Source: Actinocatenispora comari
GTDB lineage: Bacteria; Actinomycetota; Actinomycetes; Mycobacteriales; Micromonosporaceae
Assembly: GCF_017312725.1 (NCBI RefSeq)
Contig: NZ_BOPO01000007.1
Span: 45,599-109,598, forward strand
Length of the DNA: 64,000 nucleotides
Direction of reading: 5' to 3'
Shown: one piece after another, positions 38,015 to 47,810 of the stretch
Position numbering within the stretch: the stretch's first letter is position 1
Layout: each line of letters begins with the position of its first letter
Made by a program: the position numbers and the translations under genes
Notes under the pieces: generated by a model
Databases searched by the model: none
Told to the model about the DNA's origin: nothing
What the model saw: the letters and a program-made list of their open reading frames with translations, nothing else

Positions 38015-38599
38015 GTGTTCGAACCCATCAAGGGTTTCGGGGTCTCCCTCGCGAACATGTTCAAGCCGCATGTGACCGAGAAGTACCCGGAGAAGATGCG
38101 GCCGACGGCACCCCGGTACCACGGCCGGCACATCCTGAACCGGCACCCGGACGGGCTGGAGAAGTGCGTCGGCTGCGAGCTGTGCGCGTGGGCCTGCCCG
38201 GCCGACGCGATCTACGTCGAGGGTGCCGACAACACCGACGAGGAGCGCTACTCGCCCGGTGAGCGGTACGCCGGGACGTACCAGATCAACTACCTGCGCT
38301 GCATCTTCTGCGGCCTGTGCATCGAGGCCTGCCCGACCCGTTCGCTGACCATGAGCAACGAGTACGAGCTGGCCAACGACAGCCGGCAGGACCTGATCTT
38401 CACCAAGGAGCAGTTGCTGGCGCCGCTGCTGCCGGGCATGGAGCAGCCGCCGCACCCGCTGCGGCTGGGCGACGACGAGCAGGACTACTACGTCGGCGCC
38501 ATGCAGAACCCGGGCGCCTCGGCCGGCGCGGAGTACTCGCCGCAGCAGGAGAGCGCCCGCGAGACCGCCGCGAAGCAGGGCAACGGAGGTGCGGCATGA
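38015..38599 (+). CDS. nuoI: NADH-quinone oxidoreductase subunit I
   Basis: 194-residue TYKY-type subunit with two [4Fe-4S] clusters (N6a, N6b): Cys51-Cys54-Cys57-Cys61 in [16 protein letters not shown] and Cys96-Cys99-Cys102-Cys106 in [16 protein letters not shown]. An Ala/Glu/Gln-rich tail follows the second cluster. GTG 38015 follows the AAGGAGG at the nuoH end. The stop overlaps nuoJ (ATGA). Confidence 0.95.
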   Translation: MFEPIKGFGVSLANMFKPHVTEKYPEKMRPTAPRYHGRHILNRHPDGLEKCVGCELCAWACPADAIYVEGADNTDEERYSPGERYAGTYQINYLRCIFCGLCIEACPTRSLTMSNEYELANDSRQDLIFTKEQLLAPLLPGMEQPPHPLRLGDDEQDYYVGAMQNPGASAGAEYSPQQESARETAAKQGNGGAA

Positions 38600-39408
38600 C
38601 GCACGTGCTCGCCCACCCGCTGGCCACCCACCTGCTCGCGGTCGCCAGCCCGGGCGCCATGGGTACCGGCGAGAAGGTGTCGTTCTGGGTGCTCGGGATC
38701 ATCGCGCTGGGCTGCGCGATCGGCATGGTCGCCGCCCGCAACGCGATGCACTCGGCGTTGTTCCTCGTGGTGACCATGTTCTGCCTGGGGATCTTCTACA
38801 TCATCCAGGCCGGACCGTTCATCGGCATGGCGCAGATCATCGTGTACACCGGCGCCATCATGATGCTGTTCCTGTTCGTGCTGATGCTGATCGGACGGGA
38901 CGTCTCCGACTCGCTGATCGAGACGCTGCGCGGGCAACGTACCGCCGGCATCCTGATCGGCCTGGGGCTGGCGCTGCTGCTCGGCTCCGGCCTGGCCCGC
39001 GGCCTCGGCGCGGTCGACGCCCGTGGTCTGGAGACGGCGAACAACGCGAACGGCGGCAACGTGCCGGGCCTCGCCGCGCTGGTGTTCACCCGGTACGTGT
39101 TCGCGTTCGAGGTCACCTCGGCGCTGCTGATCACCGCCGCGGTCGGCGCGATGGTGCTGGCGCACGTCCAGCGCCGGGGCGAGAAGAAGACGCAGAAGGA
39201 ACTGTCCCGGGAGCGGTTCGCCGAGGGCAGCTACCCGGCGCCGAAGACCGGCCCCGGCGTGTTCGCGCACAGCAACTCGGTGGCCACCCCGGCGATCCTG
39301 CCGGACGGTACGAAGTCGGCGCGGAGCATCTCGCCGCTGGTGCCGCCGCGCGAGCTGACCGCCGAGGACACCCGGCCCAAGGACACCCTCACCGGAGGCG
39401 ACCAGTGA
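38596..39408 (+). CDS. nuoJ: NADH-quinone oxidoreductase subunit J
   Basis: 270-residue membrane subunit with five predicted helices. [23 protein letters not shown] and [24 protein letters not shown] are conserved ND6-like segments. The final 75 residues ([20 protein letters not shown] onward) form a soluble tail not found in E. coli. It is coupled by four-base overlaps to nuoI upstream and nuoK downstream. Confidence 0.94.
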   Translation: MTHVLAHPLATHLLAVASPGAMGTGEKVSFWVLGIIALGCAIGMVAARNAMHSALFLVVTMFCLGIFYIIQAGPFIGMAQIIVYTGAIMMLFLFVLMLIGRDVSDSLIETLRGQRTAGILIGLGLALLLGSGLARGLGAVDARGLETANNANGGNVPGLAALVFTRYVFAFEVTSALLITAAVGAMVLAHVQRRGEKKTQKELSRERFAEGSYPAPKTGPGVFAHSNSVATPAILPDGTKSARSISPLVPPRELTAEDTRPKDTLTGGDQ

Positions 39409-39704
39409 CCCCGACCTACTACCTGGTGCTCTCCGCGGCGCTGTTCTGCATCGGCGCCGTCGGCGTGCTGATCCGCCGCAACGCCATCGTGGTGTTCATG
39501 TGCATCGAGCTGATGCTGAACGCGGGCAACCTGTCGCTGGTCACGTTCGCCCGGATCAACGGCAGCCTGGACGGTCAGATCATGGCGTTCTTCGTGATGG
39601 TGGTGGCCGCCGCGGAGGTCGTGGTCGGGCTTGCGATCATCATGTCGATCTTCCGGACCAGGCGCTCCGCCTCCGTCGACGACGCCAACCTGCTGAAGTA
39701 CTGA
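39405..39704 (+). CDS. nuoK: NADH-quinone oxidoreductase subunit K
   Basis: 99-residue, three-helix membrane subunit. The two conserved membrane glutamates of the proton path are in [14 protein letters not shown] and [13 protein letters not shown]. Starts with GTG in a four-base overlap with nuoJ; GGAGG in the end of nuoJ serves as ribosome binding site. Confidence 0.95.
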   Translation: MTPTYYLVLSAALFCIGAVGVLIRRNAIVVFMCIELMLNAGNLSLVTFARINGSLDGQIMAFFVMVVAAAEVVVGLAIIMSIFRTRRSASVDDANLLKY

Positions 39705-39713
39705 GGAATTTCG

Positions 39714-41645
39714 ATGACTGAGCCGGCACTGGCTGAACAGGTGCATTACGCGACGGCGAGCGGTGCGCTGTCGAGCGTGTGGCTGCTGATCGCCATCCCG
39801 TTGGCGAGCGCCGTGGTGTTGCTGCTGGCCGGACGCAGGTCCGACCGGTGGGGGCACATCCTCGGCTGCGCCAGCATCGGCGCCTCGTTCGTCCTCGCGG
39901 TCTGGTACTTCTTCGCGCTGCGCGGGCTGGGACACAAGGCGGTGTCCGAGCACCTCGGCAGCTTCATCCAGGTCGGCGGCTACAAGGTCGACTGGGGCAT
40001 CCTGTACGACCCGCTGTCCGCGACCTTCGCGCTGCTGATCACCGGCGTGGGCTTCCTGATCCACGTGTACGCGATCGGCTACATGAAGGAGGACCCGGGC
40101 CGGCGCCGCTTCTTCGGGTACTTCAACCTGTTCGCCGCGGCGATGCTGCTGCTGGTGCTCGGCAACAACTTCCTGATGACGTTCATCGGATGGGAGGGCG
40201 TCGGCGTCGCGTCGTACCTGCTGATCTCCTGGTACCAGGACCGGCCGAGCGCGGCGACCGCCGGCAAGAAGGCGTTCCTGATGAACCGGGTCGGTGACGC
40301 CGCCTTCCTGGTCGCGATGTTCCTGATGTTCGGCTACCTGGGCAGCACCGACTTCGCCACCGTGTTCAACGGGGTGGGCGCGCTGCCGCACGGGGTGACC
40401 CTGGCGATCGCGCTCTGCCTGCTCGGCGGTGCCTGCGGCAAGTCCGGCCAGTTCCCGCTGCAGGCCTGGCTGCCGGACGCGATGGAGGGCCCGACCCCGG
40501 TGTCGGCGCTGATCCACGCCGCGACGATGGTCACCGCCGGCGTCTACCTGATCGCCCGCGCGCACCCGATCTTCGACGCCACCACGATCGGCTCCACCAT
40601 CGTGGTCGCGGTCGGCGCGTTCACCCTGCTGCTCGGGTGCATCATCGGTTGCGCGAAGGACGACATCAAGCGCGTCCTGGCGTACTCGACGGTCAGCCAG
40701 ATCGGCTACATGTTCCTCGCCGTCGGCCTCGGCGGCGGCGCCTACGCGCTGGGCATCCTGCACCTGCTGGCCCACGGCTTCTTCAAGGCCGGCCTGTTCC
40801 TCGGTGCCGGCTCGGTGATGCACGGGATGAAGGACCAGACCGACATGCGCCGCTTCGGCGGCCTGTGGAAGTACATGAAGGTCACCTGGATCACCGTCGG
40901 CCTCGGCTTCCTGGCCATCATCGGCATCCCGCCGCTGTCCGGCTTCTTCTCCAAGGACCCGATCATCGAGGCGGCGTTCGCCCGCGGCGGCTGGCAGGGC
41001 TGGGTGTTCGGCCTGGCCGCCCTGCTCGGCGCCGGGCTGACCGCGTTCTACATGACCCGGTTGTTCGTGCTGACGTTCCACGGCAAGAAGCGGTGGACCG
41101 ACGACATCGAGCACCCACACGAGTCGCCGGCGGTCATGCAGGTACCGATGATCCTGCTCGCGATCGGTTCGGTCGCGGCCGGCGGCCTGCTGGTGTACGG
41201 GGGGTTCACCGACTGGCTGGAGCCGGTGTTCGGCACCACCGAGGTGCCGGAGGCGGTGCACTACAGCAAGGCGCTGATGACCGGCATCAGCATCGTCGTG
41301 GTGCTGCTCGGCGTCGTGATCTCCTGGCTGCTGTTCCGCCGCGGTACCGCGGAGACCGAGCAGCCGGCCCGGACCGCGATCGTCCGCGCCGCCCGGGAGA
41401 ACCTGTACGGGGACGTCCTCAACGAGACGCTCTTCGAACTGCCCGGCAAGCTGCTGACCCGGGCGGCGGTCTTCATGGACGGCAAGGGCGTGGACGGCAT
41501 CGTCACCGGCCTGGCCGCGATCGTGGGCGGCAGCTCCAGCCGGCTGCGCCGGCTCCAGACCGGTTTCGTCCGGTCGTACGCATTGACGATCCTCGGAGGT
41601 GCGCTCGTCGTGGTGGCAGCGCTGATGGCGGTGAAGCTCGGGTGA
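39714..41645 (+). CDS. nuoL: NADH-quinone oxidoreductase subunit L
   Basis: 643-residue antiporter-like proton-pumping subunit at the distal end of the membrane arm. FIGWEGVGVASYLLISWY, AWLPDAMEGPTPVSALIHAATMVTAGVYLIAR and DDIKRVLAYSTVSQIGYMF are characteristic, and the long lateral helix and final helix are present. It is followed by 52 noncoding bases with two GAGCGAAGCGAG-type words before nuoM, the only real gap inside the operon after nuoB. Confidence 0.96.
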   Translation: MTEPALAEQVHYATASGALSSVWLLIAIPLASAVVLLLAGRRSDRWGHILGCASIGASFVLAVWYFFALRGLGHKAVSEHLGSFIQVGGYKVDWGILYDPLSATFALLITGVGFLIHVYAIGYMKEDPGRRRFFGYFNLFAAAMLLLVLGNNFLMTFIGWEGVGVASYLLISWYQDRPSAATAGKKAFLMNRVGDAAFLVAMFLMFGYLGSTDFATVFNGVGALPHGVTLAIALCLLGGACGKSGQFPLQAWLPDAMEGPTPVSALIHAATMVTAGVYLIARAHPIFDATTIGSTIVVAVGAFTLLLGCIIGCAKDDIKRVLAYSTVSQIGYMFLAVGLGGGAYALGILHLLAHGFFKAGLFLGAGSVMHGMKDQTDMRRFGGLWKYMKVTWITVGLGFLAIIGIPPLSGFFSKDPIIEAAFARGGWQGWVFGLAALLGAGLTAFYMTRLFVLTFHGKKRWTDDIEHPHESPAVMQVPMILLAIGSVAAGGLLVYGGFTDWLEPVFGTTEVPEAVHYSKALMTGISIVVVLLGVVISWLLFRRGTAETEQPARTAIVRAARENLYGDVLNETLFELPGKLLTRAAVFMDGKGVDGIVTGLAAIVGGSSSRLRRLQTGFVRSYALTILGGALVVVAALMAVKLG

Positions 41646-41697
41646 GCGAGCAGAAGCGAACAACCCGTGTGACATCCGAGCGAAGCGAGGCGCGGTC

Positions 41698-43257
41698 GTG
41701 AACAACTTCCCGTTCCTGTCGGTGCTGACCGTGGCGCCGGCGGTGGGCGCGTTGGTGGTGGCGTTGCTGCCGCGCAGCAACCCGCGGCTGGCCAAGATCG
41801 TGGCGCTGGTCTGGTCGCTGGCGTTGCTGGCGATCACGGCGGTCATGTGCGTGACGTTCAAGGCGAACGGCCCGCGGTTCCAGTTCCGCGAGTCGTACCC
41901 GTGGATTCCGGCCTGGGGCATCCGGCTCACCGTGCAGGCGGACGGCATCGCGCTGGTGATGCTGGGCCTGGTCGCGGTGCTGGTGCCGATCGTGATCGCG
42001 GCGAGCTGGCACGACGCGGACAAGACCAAGCGCTCGGTGAACAACTACTTCGCCCTGCTGCTCGCGCTGGACGCGACGATGATCGGCGTGTTCGCCGCCG
42101 CGGACGTGTTCCTGTTCTACGCGTTCTTCGAGGTCATGCTCATCCCGATGTACTTCCTCATCGGGTCGTTCGGTGGCGCCCGACGGCAGTACGCGGCGGT
42201 CAAGTTCTTCCTGTACTCGCTGTTCGGCGGGCTGTTCATGCTGGCCGCGGTGATCGGGCTGTGGGTCGTCGGCGGGCACACCCTGGACTGGAACGCGCTG
42301 AGTCACATCTCCATGTCCACCAGTACGGGCAGGTGGCTGTTCCTCGGGTTCTTCCTGGCGTTCGCGATCAAGGCGCCGTTCTTCCCGTTCCACACCTGGC
42401 TGCCGGACGCCGGTGGTGCCGCCCCCGCCGGGGCCGCGGCGCTGCTGGTCGGCGTGCTGGACAAGGTCGGCACGTACGGGATCCTGCGGTTCTGCTTCTC
42501 GCTGTTCCCGGAGGCGACCCGGTTCTTCGCGCCGCTCGGGCTGGCGCTCGCGGTGGTCGGCATCATCTACGGCTCGCTGCTCGCGGTGGGCCAGAACGAC
42601 CTGAAGCGGCTCGTCGCGTACACCTCGATCGCGCACTTCGGTTTCATCGGCATCGGGATCTTCGCGTTCACCAGCCAGGCCGGGACCGGCGCCGTGCTCT
42701 ACATGCTCAACCACGGCCTGTCCACCGGTGCGCTGTTCCTGATCGTCGGGATGCTGGTGCAGCGGCGCGGCTCGGCCAACATCCGTGACTTCGGCGGCGC
42801 GGCCAAGCTGGTACCGGTGCTCGCCGGCTGCTTCCTGGTCGTCGGGTTCTCGTCGCTGGCGCTGCCGGGCACCTCGCCGTTCGTCAGCGAGTTCCTGGTG
42901 CTGCTCGGCACGTTCAGCACGCACAAGGCGTTGGCGATCGTGGCCACCTCGGGCGTGATCCTGGCCGCCGGCTACATCCTCTGGATGTACCAGCGGACCA
43001 TGCAGGGCAACCTGAACCCGGAGCTGTCCACCTCGTCCGGCTTCAAGCACGACCTGACCGGCCGGGAGAAGTGGGTGGTGGCGCCGCTGATCGCGCTGAT
43101 CTTCATCCTCGGCGTCTACCCGAAGCCGGTGATCGACGTGATCAGCCCGGCGGTCGCGGCAACCATGCACGACGTCGGCAAGAGCGACCCGGTGCCGGCG
43201 ACCCGCGCCGTGGACAACGGGTCCGGCGGCTCTAGCGCGGTAGGAGACAACAAGTGA
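41698..43257 (+). CDS. nuoM: NADH-quinone oxidoreductase subunit M
   Basis: 519-residue antiporter-like subunit. FFEVMLIPMYFLIGSFGG contains the conserved proton-path Glu, PFFPFHTWLPDAGGAAPAGAAALL and QNDLKRLVAYTSIAHFGFI match the core helices. The GTG start has GAGG in the 52-base spacer upstream. The C-terminus overlaps nuoN by four bases (GTGA). Confidence 0.95.
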   Translation: MNNFPFLSVLTVAPAVGALVVALLPRSNPRLAKIVALVWSLALLAITAVMCVTFKANGPRFQFRESYPWIPAWGIRLTVQADGIALVMLGLVAVLVPIVIAASWHDADKTKRSVNNYFALLLALDATMIGVFAAADVFLFYAFFEVMLIPMYFLIGSFGGARRQYAAVKFFLYSLFGGLFMLAAVIGLWVVGGHTLDWNALSHISMSTSTGRWLFLGFFLAFAIKAPFFPFHTWLPDAGGAAPAGAAALLVGVLDKVGTYGILRFCFSLFPEATRFFAPLGLALAVVGIIYGSLLAVGQNDLKRLVAYTSIAHFGFIGIGIFAFTSQAGTGAVLYMLNHGLSTGALFLIVGMLVQRRGSANIRDFGGAAKLVPVLAGCFLVVGFSSLALPGTSPFVSEFLVLLGTFSTHKALAIVATSGVILAAGYILWMYQRTMQGNLNPELSTSSGFKHDLTGREKWVVAPLIALIFILGVYPKPVIDVISPAVAATMHDVGKSDPVPATRAVDNGSGGSSAVGDNK

Positions 43258-44822
43258 GCACCGGCGACGTGCTGGCGGCGCAGATCTCGGCGCCGCATAT
43301 CAACTACGGTGCGATCGCGCCGCTGCTGATCGTGCTGGGTGTCGGCGCGCTCGGCGTCCTCGCCGAGGCGGCCCTGCCGCGCGCCTACCGCTACCTGGTG
43401 CAGGTGCTGCTGACCCTGGCGGCGCAGGTCGCGGCGCTGGTCATCGTGATCGTCGAGGGCGTCCGGCACTACGCGTCGAACCCGACGCTGACCGCCAACG
43501 ACGCGCTCGCGGTGGACGGCCCGGCGCTGTTCCTGCAGGGTTCGATCCTGATCCTGGGCATCCTCGCCACGCTGCTGATCGCCGACCGGCGGCTGGAGCG
43601 GGGCGGCGCGTTCGTCGCCGAGGCGGCGGTCGTCGCCGGCACCGAGGCGGACGCCAAGCAGGCCCGGCACCAGCCGAGCCAGACCGAGGTGTTCCCGCTG
43701 ACGCTGTTCGCGCTCGGCGGCATGATGCTGTTCTGCTCGGCGAACGACCTGCTCACCATGTTCGTCGCGCTGGAGGTTCTGTCCCTCCCGCTGTACCTGG
43801 CCTGCGGGCTGGCCCGCCGGCGCCGGCTGCTGTCCCAGGAGGCGGCGGTCAAGTACTTCCTGCTCGGCGCGTTCGCCTCGGCCTTCTTCGTGTACGGCAT
43901 GGCCATGCTCTACGGCTTCGCCGGCACGGTGGAGCTGCACGGCATCGCGACCGCCGCGCTGTCGTCGAACAAGAGCGACCTGCTGATGTTCGTCGGCCTG
44001 GCGATGCTCGCGATCGGCCTGCTGTTCAAGGCCGCCGCGGTCCCGTTCCACGTGTGGACCCCGGACGTGTACCAGGGCGCCCCGACGCCGATCACCGCGC
44101 TGATGGCGTCCTGCACCAAGATCGCCGCGTTCGGCGGCATCCTGCGGGTGCTGTACGTGGCGTTCCTGGACAGCCGGTGGGACTGGCGCCCGGTGCTCGC
44201 GGTGATCGCGGTCGCGACGATGCTCATCGGCGCGGTCCTCGCGGTGACCCAGACCGACATCAAGCGGCTGCTGGCGTACTCGTCGGTGGCCAACGCCGGG
44301 TACGTGCTGACCGGCGTGCTGTCGATGCAGAAGTCCGGCATCACCAGCTCGCTGTTCTACCTGGTCGCGTACGGGTTCACGGTGGTGGCGGCGTTCGGCC
44401 TGCTGACCCTGGTCCGGGACGCGGACGGGGAGGCGACCCACCTGTCCCGCTGGGCCGGGCTCGGGCGCAAGTCGCCGCTGCTCGCCGGGACGTTCGCCTT
44501 CCTGATGCTCTCCTTCGCCGGTATCCCGCTGACCAGCGGGTTCACCACGAAGTTCGCGGTGTTCGGCGCGGCCCTGGACGGCGGCCAGACCGCCCTGGTG
44601 ATCTTCGGTGTGATCTCCAGCGTGCTGCTCGCCTTCCCGTACCTGCGCGTCATCGTGCTGATGTACCTGCAGGAACCGGCCGAGGACGCGCCCACCGTGG
44701 CGGTGCCGGGCGCGATGACCGCGACCGCGCTGGCCCTCGGTACCGTCGCGACCCTGGTGTTCGGCCTGGCGCCGAGCCTGGTGCTGCACGTGGCGCAGGG
44801 CGCGGCGACGTTCGTCGGTTGA
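43254..44822 (+). CDS. nuoN: NADH-quinone oxidoreductase subunit N
   Basis: 522-residue antiporter-like subunit, the last of the operon. VALEVLSLPLYLACGLARR, AAVKYFLLGAFASAFFVYGMAMLYG, VPFHVWTPDVYQGAPTPITALMA and TDIKRLLAYSSVANAGYVL are NuoN signatures. A large palindrome four bases past the stop ends the operon. Confidence 0.95.
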   Translation: MSTGDVLAAQISAPHINYGAIAPLLIVLGVGALGVLAEAALPRAYRYLVQVLLTLAAQVAALVIVIVEGVRHYASNPTLTANDALAVDGPALFLQGSILILGILATLLIADRRLERGGAFVAEAAVVAGTEADAKQARHQPSQTEVFPLTLFALGGMMLFCSANDLLTMFVALEVLSLPLYLACGLARRRRLLSQEAAVKYFLLGAFASAFFVYGMAMLYGFAGTVELHGIATAALSSNKSDLLMFVGLAMLAIGLLFKAAAVPFHVWTPDVYQGAPTPITALMASCTKIAAFGGILRVLYVAFLDSRWDWRPVLAVIAVATMLIGAVLAVTQTDIKRLLAYSSVANAGYVLTGVLSMQKSGITSSLFYLVAYGFTVVAAFGLLTLVRDADGEATHLSRWAGLGRKSPLLAGTFAFLMLSFAGIPLTSGFTTKFAVFGAALDGGQTALVIFGVISSVLLAFPYLRVIVLMYLQEPAEDAPTVAVPGAMTATALALGTVATLVFGLAPSLVLHVAQGAATFVG

Positions 44823-44825
44823 TCC

Positions 44826-44857
44826 GGCGGCCACCGGCGGGCCCGCCGGTGGCCGCC
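44826..44857 (+). terminator. Perfect 32-bp palindrome ending the nuo operon
   Basis: GGCGGCCACCGGCGGG meets its exact reverse complement with no loop bases, starting four bases after the nuoN stop. A second smaller inverted repeat (GGCGCCC/GGGCGCC) follows about 30 bases later. There is no T-run, as usual for such genomes. Confidence 0.65.
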
Positions 44858-45094
44858 TCGGCCGCTGCCGCCACCCGCGGCCCGCGGCCAGGCGCCCGTT
44901 CCGTACGGGGCGCCGAGGCTGTTGGGCCCTCGTGATCGGCTCGCTCGATCCGAGGCCCGACGGCCTCTTTGCGTGTGTGTGCTGGACGGCTTCCGACGGG
45001 CTCCACCGTTCGGGCAGTGAGGCGGTGTGGCATCGTGGGTGCCGTGGCGAGGACGACGCAGGCAGACCGTGTGGTCGCCGGTACGGAGGCGACG

Positions 45095-46081
45095 ATGGCC
45101 GCTGCCGAGCTGGACTTCGACGACGCCGAGCTGAGCTCCGCGTTGACCACCGGGCTGGGCGAGGTGGAGCAGGCGCTGCTGGCCGCCGTGTCCGGCGCCG
45201 ACCCGTACGTCACGGAGATGGCCCGGCACCTCACCTACGCCGGCGGCAAGCGCACCCGGCCGCTGCTGGTGCTGCTCGGTGCGCACTTCGGCAAGCCGGA
45301 CGTGCCCGAGGTGCTGCAGGCCGCCGTCGTCGTCGAGCTGACCCACCTGGCCACGCTCTACCACGACGACGTGATGGACGAGGCGTCGGTGCGCCGCGGC
45401 GCGCAGAGCGCCAACGCCCGGTTCGGCAACAGCGTCGCCATCCTGACCGGCGACTACCTGTTCGCCCGCGCCTCCGACATCGTCTCCGAGCTGGGGCCGG
45501 AGGCGGTGCGGATCCAGGCCCGCACCTTCGCCCGACTGGTACACGGCCAGATCCGCGAGACGGCCGGCCCGCGCGGCGCCGATCCGGTGCAGCACTACCT
45601 GGACGTGCTGGCGGAGAAGACCGGCGCGCTGATCGCCACCTCGGCCCGGTTCGGTGCCATGTTCGGTGGCGCCGACCCGGCGATGGTGGCCGCGATCGCC
45701 GAGTTCGGCGAGACGTTCGGGATGGCGTTCCAGCTGTCCGACGACCTGCTCGACATCGCCTCGGACACCGACCAGTCCGGCAAGACCCCCGGTACCGACC
45801 TGCGCGAGGGCGTGCTGACTCTCCCGGTGCTGTACGCGCTGGGGTCCGACGACCCGGACAGTCGCCGGCTCGCCGAGATCGTCCAGGGTCCGGTCACCGA
45901 CGACGAACTGCACGCCGAGGCGTTGACGCTGCTGCGCGACTCGGTCGGGATGGACCGCGCCCGCGCCACCGTCCGCGACTACGCCGACCGCGCCCGCGCC
46001 CAGCTGGAGGCGCTGCCGGACGTTCCCGCCCGAGCCGCTCTCGACCATCTCTGCTCCCACGTCGCCGCTCGCACCCGCTGA
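45095..46081 (+). CDS. Long-chain polyprenyl diphosphate synthase
   Basis: 328-residue trans-prenyltransferase. The two Asp-rich motifs are LYHDDVMDEASVRRG (first) and FQLSDDLLDIASDTDQSGK (second); GGKRTRPLLVLL binds the allylic and IPP phosphates. Small residues upstream of the first motif (ELTHLATLYHDD) suit long products, consistent with the menaquinone side chain. ATG 45095 has TACGGAGGCGACG upstream; GTG 45044 is an alternative. Its place after nuo, with menG and menJ before, supports the quinone role over carotenoids. Confidence 0.9.
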   Translation: MAAAELDFDDAELSSALTTGLGEVEQALLAAVSGADPYVTEMARHLTYAGGKRTRPLLVLLGAHFGKPDVPEVLQAAVVVELTHLATLYHDDVMDEASVRRGAQSANARFGNSVAILTGDYLFARASDIVSELGPEAVRIQARTFARLVHGQIRETAGPRGADPVQHYLDVLAEKTGALIATSARFGAMFGGADPAMVAAIAEFGETFGMAFQLSDDLLDIASDTDQSGKTPGTDLREGVLTLPVLYALGSDDPDSRRLAEIVQGPVTDDELHAEALTLLRDSVGMDRARATVRDYADRARAQLEALPDVPARAALDHLCSHVAARTR

Positions 46082-46122
46082 CCTGCCGTCTCGGCCTGCG
46101 GTGGCCGGGGTGTCCGCGGTCT

Positions 46123-46136
46123 GGCAAGCGCTTGCC
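46123..46136. promoter_or_regulatory. Perfect 14-bp palindrome GGCAAGCGCTTGCC
   Basis: A loop-free palindrome with a central CG, the shape of LacI-family operators, but it lies between the 3' ends of two convergent genes. It could instead mark a short bidirectional hairpin. No LacI-type gene is near. Confidence 0.3.
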
Positions 46137-46154
46137 GCCCGGACGGTTCGATGA

Positions 46155-46940
46155 TCAACGGGGCGGGTTGAGCCAGATGCGCAGAGCGGTCAGCGGGGTG
46201 CAGCCGGCGCGGACGGCGGCGGCGAGGTCGTCGCCGTGCTCGTACCCGACGACAGGAAGCGGCTCGAAGACCCGGTACGCGGTGGCGACGGCGCCGCGCC
46301 AGACGTCGGCGGGATCGCCGGTCGACGCGTACAGGTTGCTGATGCCGACGCTGCCCGCGCTGCGGTTCGCCACCGCACCGCCGGTCACCGTGTCGCCGTC
46401 GTAGCGGGCGAGTACCGCGACGTCCGGGTCGGCGAGCAGCTCGGGCCGGAAGATCCCGGCGCCACCACCCCACGAAGCGACCCAGGCGGCCAAGGCGCCG
46501 GCATCGTCGATACGACGCCACCGCAGCTCATCCGCGGGGCGCGACACCGCGCCGTCCGCTGGGCGCCGAGCCGGATCGTCGGCGCGGTGCCGCTCCGGCC
46601 CGTCCGCGGGGCGGTGCGCTGGTTCGTCCGTGCCGGCGGCGGTGGCGCCGACCTCCCGGTACAACCAGGTCGCCTCGATGATCGGCACGAAGCCAGCGGG
46701 GGACAGGTCGAGCGTGCCGAAACTGTCCTTGACCGAGCAGCCGGGCCCGGCGTCGATGCCGGCCAGCACCTCGTCCGCGGTGACCTCCGGGCGCAGCGTC
46801 ACGGCGTCCGGATAGTACGGCGGGGTGCGCTCCCCGCAGCTCCACACCACGTCGGAGTCGTGGCTGGTCAGGCCGTGCGCGCGGCACATCGCTCGGCACC
46901 AGTCGGCGTTGTTGCGCGCCGCGAGCAGCGTTCTGTTCAC
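46155..46940 (-). CDS. Hypothetical protein, possible GNAT-type acetyltransferase
   Basis: About 261 residues from GTG 46940. The N-terminal part (ADWCRAMCRAHGLTSHDSDVVWSC) and the C-terminal part (VAVLARYDGDTVTGGAVANRSAGSVGISNLYA, then VVGYEHGDDLAAAVRAGCTPLTALRIWL) have the strand order of a GNAT fold but lack a clear R/QxxGxG acetyl-CoA loop. The middle is a low-complexity His/Arg/Pro/Asp linker (DEPAHRPADGPERHRADDPA). No close family recognised. Divergent from the alpha/beta hydrolase at 47047. Confidence 0.6.
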   Translation of the reverse strand: MNRTLLAARNNADWCRAMCRAHGLTSHDSDVVWSCGERTPPYYPDAVTLRPEVTADEVLAGIDAGPGCSVKDSFGTLDLSPAGFVPIIEATWLYREVGATAAGTDEPAHRPADGPERHRADDPARRPADGAVSRPADELRWRRIDDAGALAAWVASWGGGAGIFRPELLADPDVAVLARYDGDTVTGGAVANRSAGSVGISNLYASTGDPADVWRGAVATAYRVFEPLPVVGYEHGDDLAAAVRAGCTPLTALRIWLNPPR

Positions 46941-47046
46941 CGCGCCATGTTCCCAGGCGCCCAGCCTGGACTCACCGCCTTTTCGGGCCCGGGCGGCTAC
47001 AGTTGCCGGCCGGGGCGCGGCTTCGTTCCCGGAGAGGGGTCCGCGG

Positions 47047-47730
47047 ATGCAGCTGATCGACGTCGACGGAACGCGGCTGGCGCTGTCGGTGTGGGGTGAG
47101 CCGGCGGCCCCGCCGGTGGTGCTGCTGCACGGTGGCGGGTCCACCCGGTCCGCCTGGGACGCCACCGCACCGACGCTCGGCCGGTCGCATCGGGTGTACG
47201 CGGTCGACCTGCGGGGCTACGGCGACAGCGACCGACCCGGGTCGTACTCGCTGGAGCTGATGCGCGACGACGTGGCCGGACTGATGGCCGAGCTGGGCGC
47301 GAGCCGGTTCTCGGTGGTGGGGCACTCCCTGGGCGGCACCGTGGCGTGGCTGCTGGCCCAGCGTCAACCCGACCGCGTCTCACACCTGGTGGTCGTCGAC
47401 AGCGCGCCGCCCAGGGAACCGTTCGTCGTCGACCCCGGGCCGCGTCCCGACCCCGAGCCGCCGTACGACTGGGCTGCCACGGTGGCGGTGCTCGCCCAGC
47501 TGGCCGATCCGGATCCGGCCTGGTGGGCGGGGCTGGGCACGGTCACGGCGAGGACGCTGATCCTGGCCGGCGGCCCGAGCAGCCATGTGCCGCAACAGGT
47601 ACTGGTCGACGCGCACGCCGCGGTGCCCGGCTCCCGGCTGGTCGAGATTCCCGTCGGCCACGACATCCACCGGGAGGCGCCGGACCGGTTCCTCTCCGAG
47701 GTCGTCCCCTGGCTGACGTCCCGGCGGTGA
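47047..47730 (+). CDS. Alpha/beta hydrolase
   Basis: 227-residue cytoplasmic hydrolase. VVLLHGGGSTRSAWD is the oxyanion-hole strand, VVGHSLGGTVAWLLA the nucleophile elbow, and VGHDIHREAP holds the catalytic His. A short cap (PFVVDPGPRPDPEPPYDW) separates the halves. Substrate unknown. GGAGAGGGG precedes ATG 47047, and a TACAGT -10-like box is about 45 bases upstream. Confidence 0.8.
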   Translation: MQLIDVDGTRLALSVWGEPAAPPVVLLHGGGSTRSAWDATAPTLGRSHRVYAVDLRGYGDSDRPGSYSLELMRDDVAGLMAELGASRFSVVGHSLGGTVAWLLAQRQPDRVSHLVVVDSAPPREPFVVDPGPRPDPEPPYDWAATVAVLAQLADPDPAWWAGLGTVTARTLILAGGPSSHVPQQVLVDAHAAVPGSRLVEIPVGHDIHREAPDRFLSEVVPWLTSRR

Positions 47731-47810
47731 CCTCGACGCGCGCCCCCGGGTCCGGTCGTCGTTCGCACGGCGGAGGTCCGGGTAGGTACCGGCGTCGGGT
47801 GCGCCCTGCC

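Noticed and set aside
39231-42044. A minus-strand frame of more than 900 codons opposite nuoJ to nuoM
   Set aside because: Its product is a His/Gln/Arg/Asp-rich shadow of conserved nuo codons with no recognisable domain.
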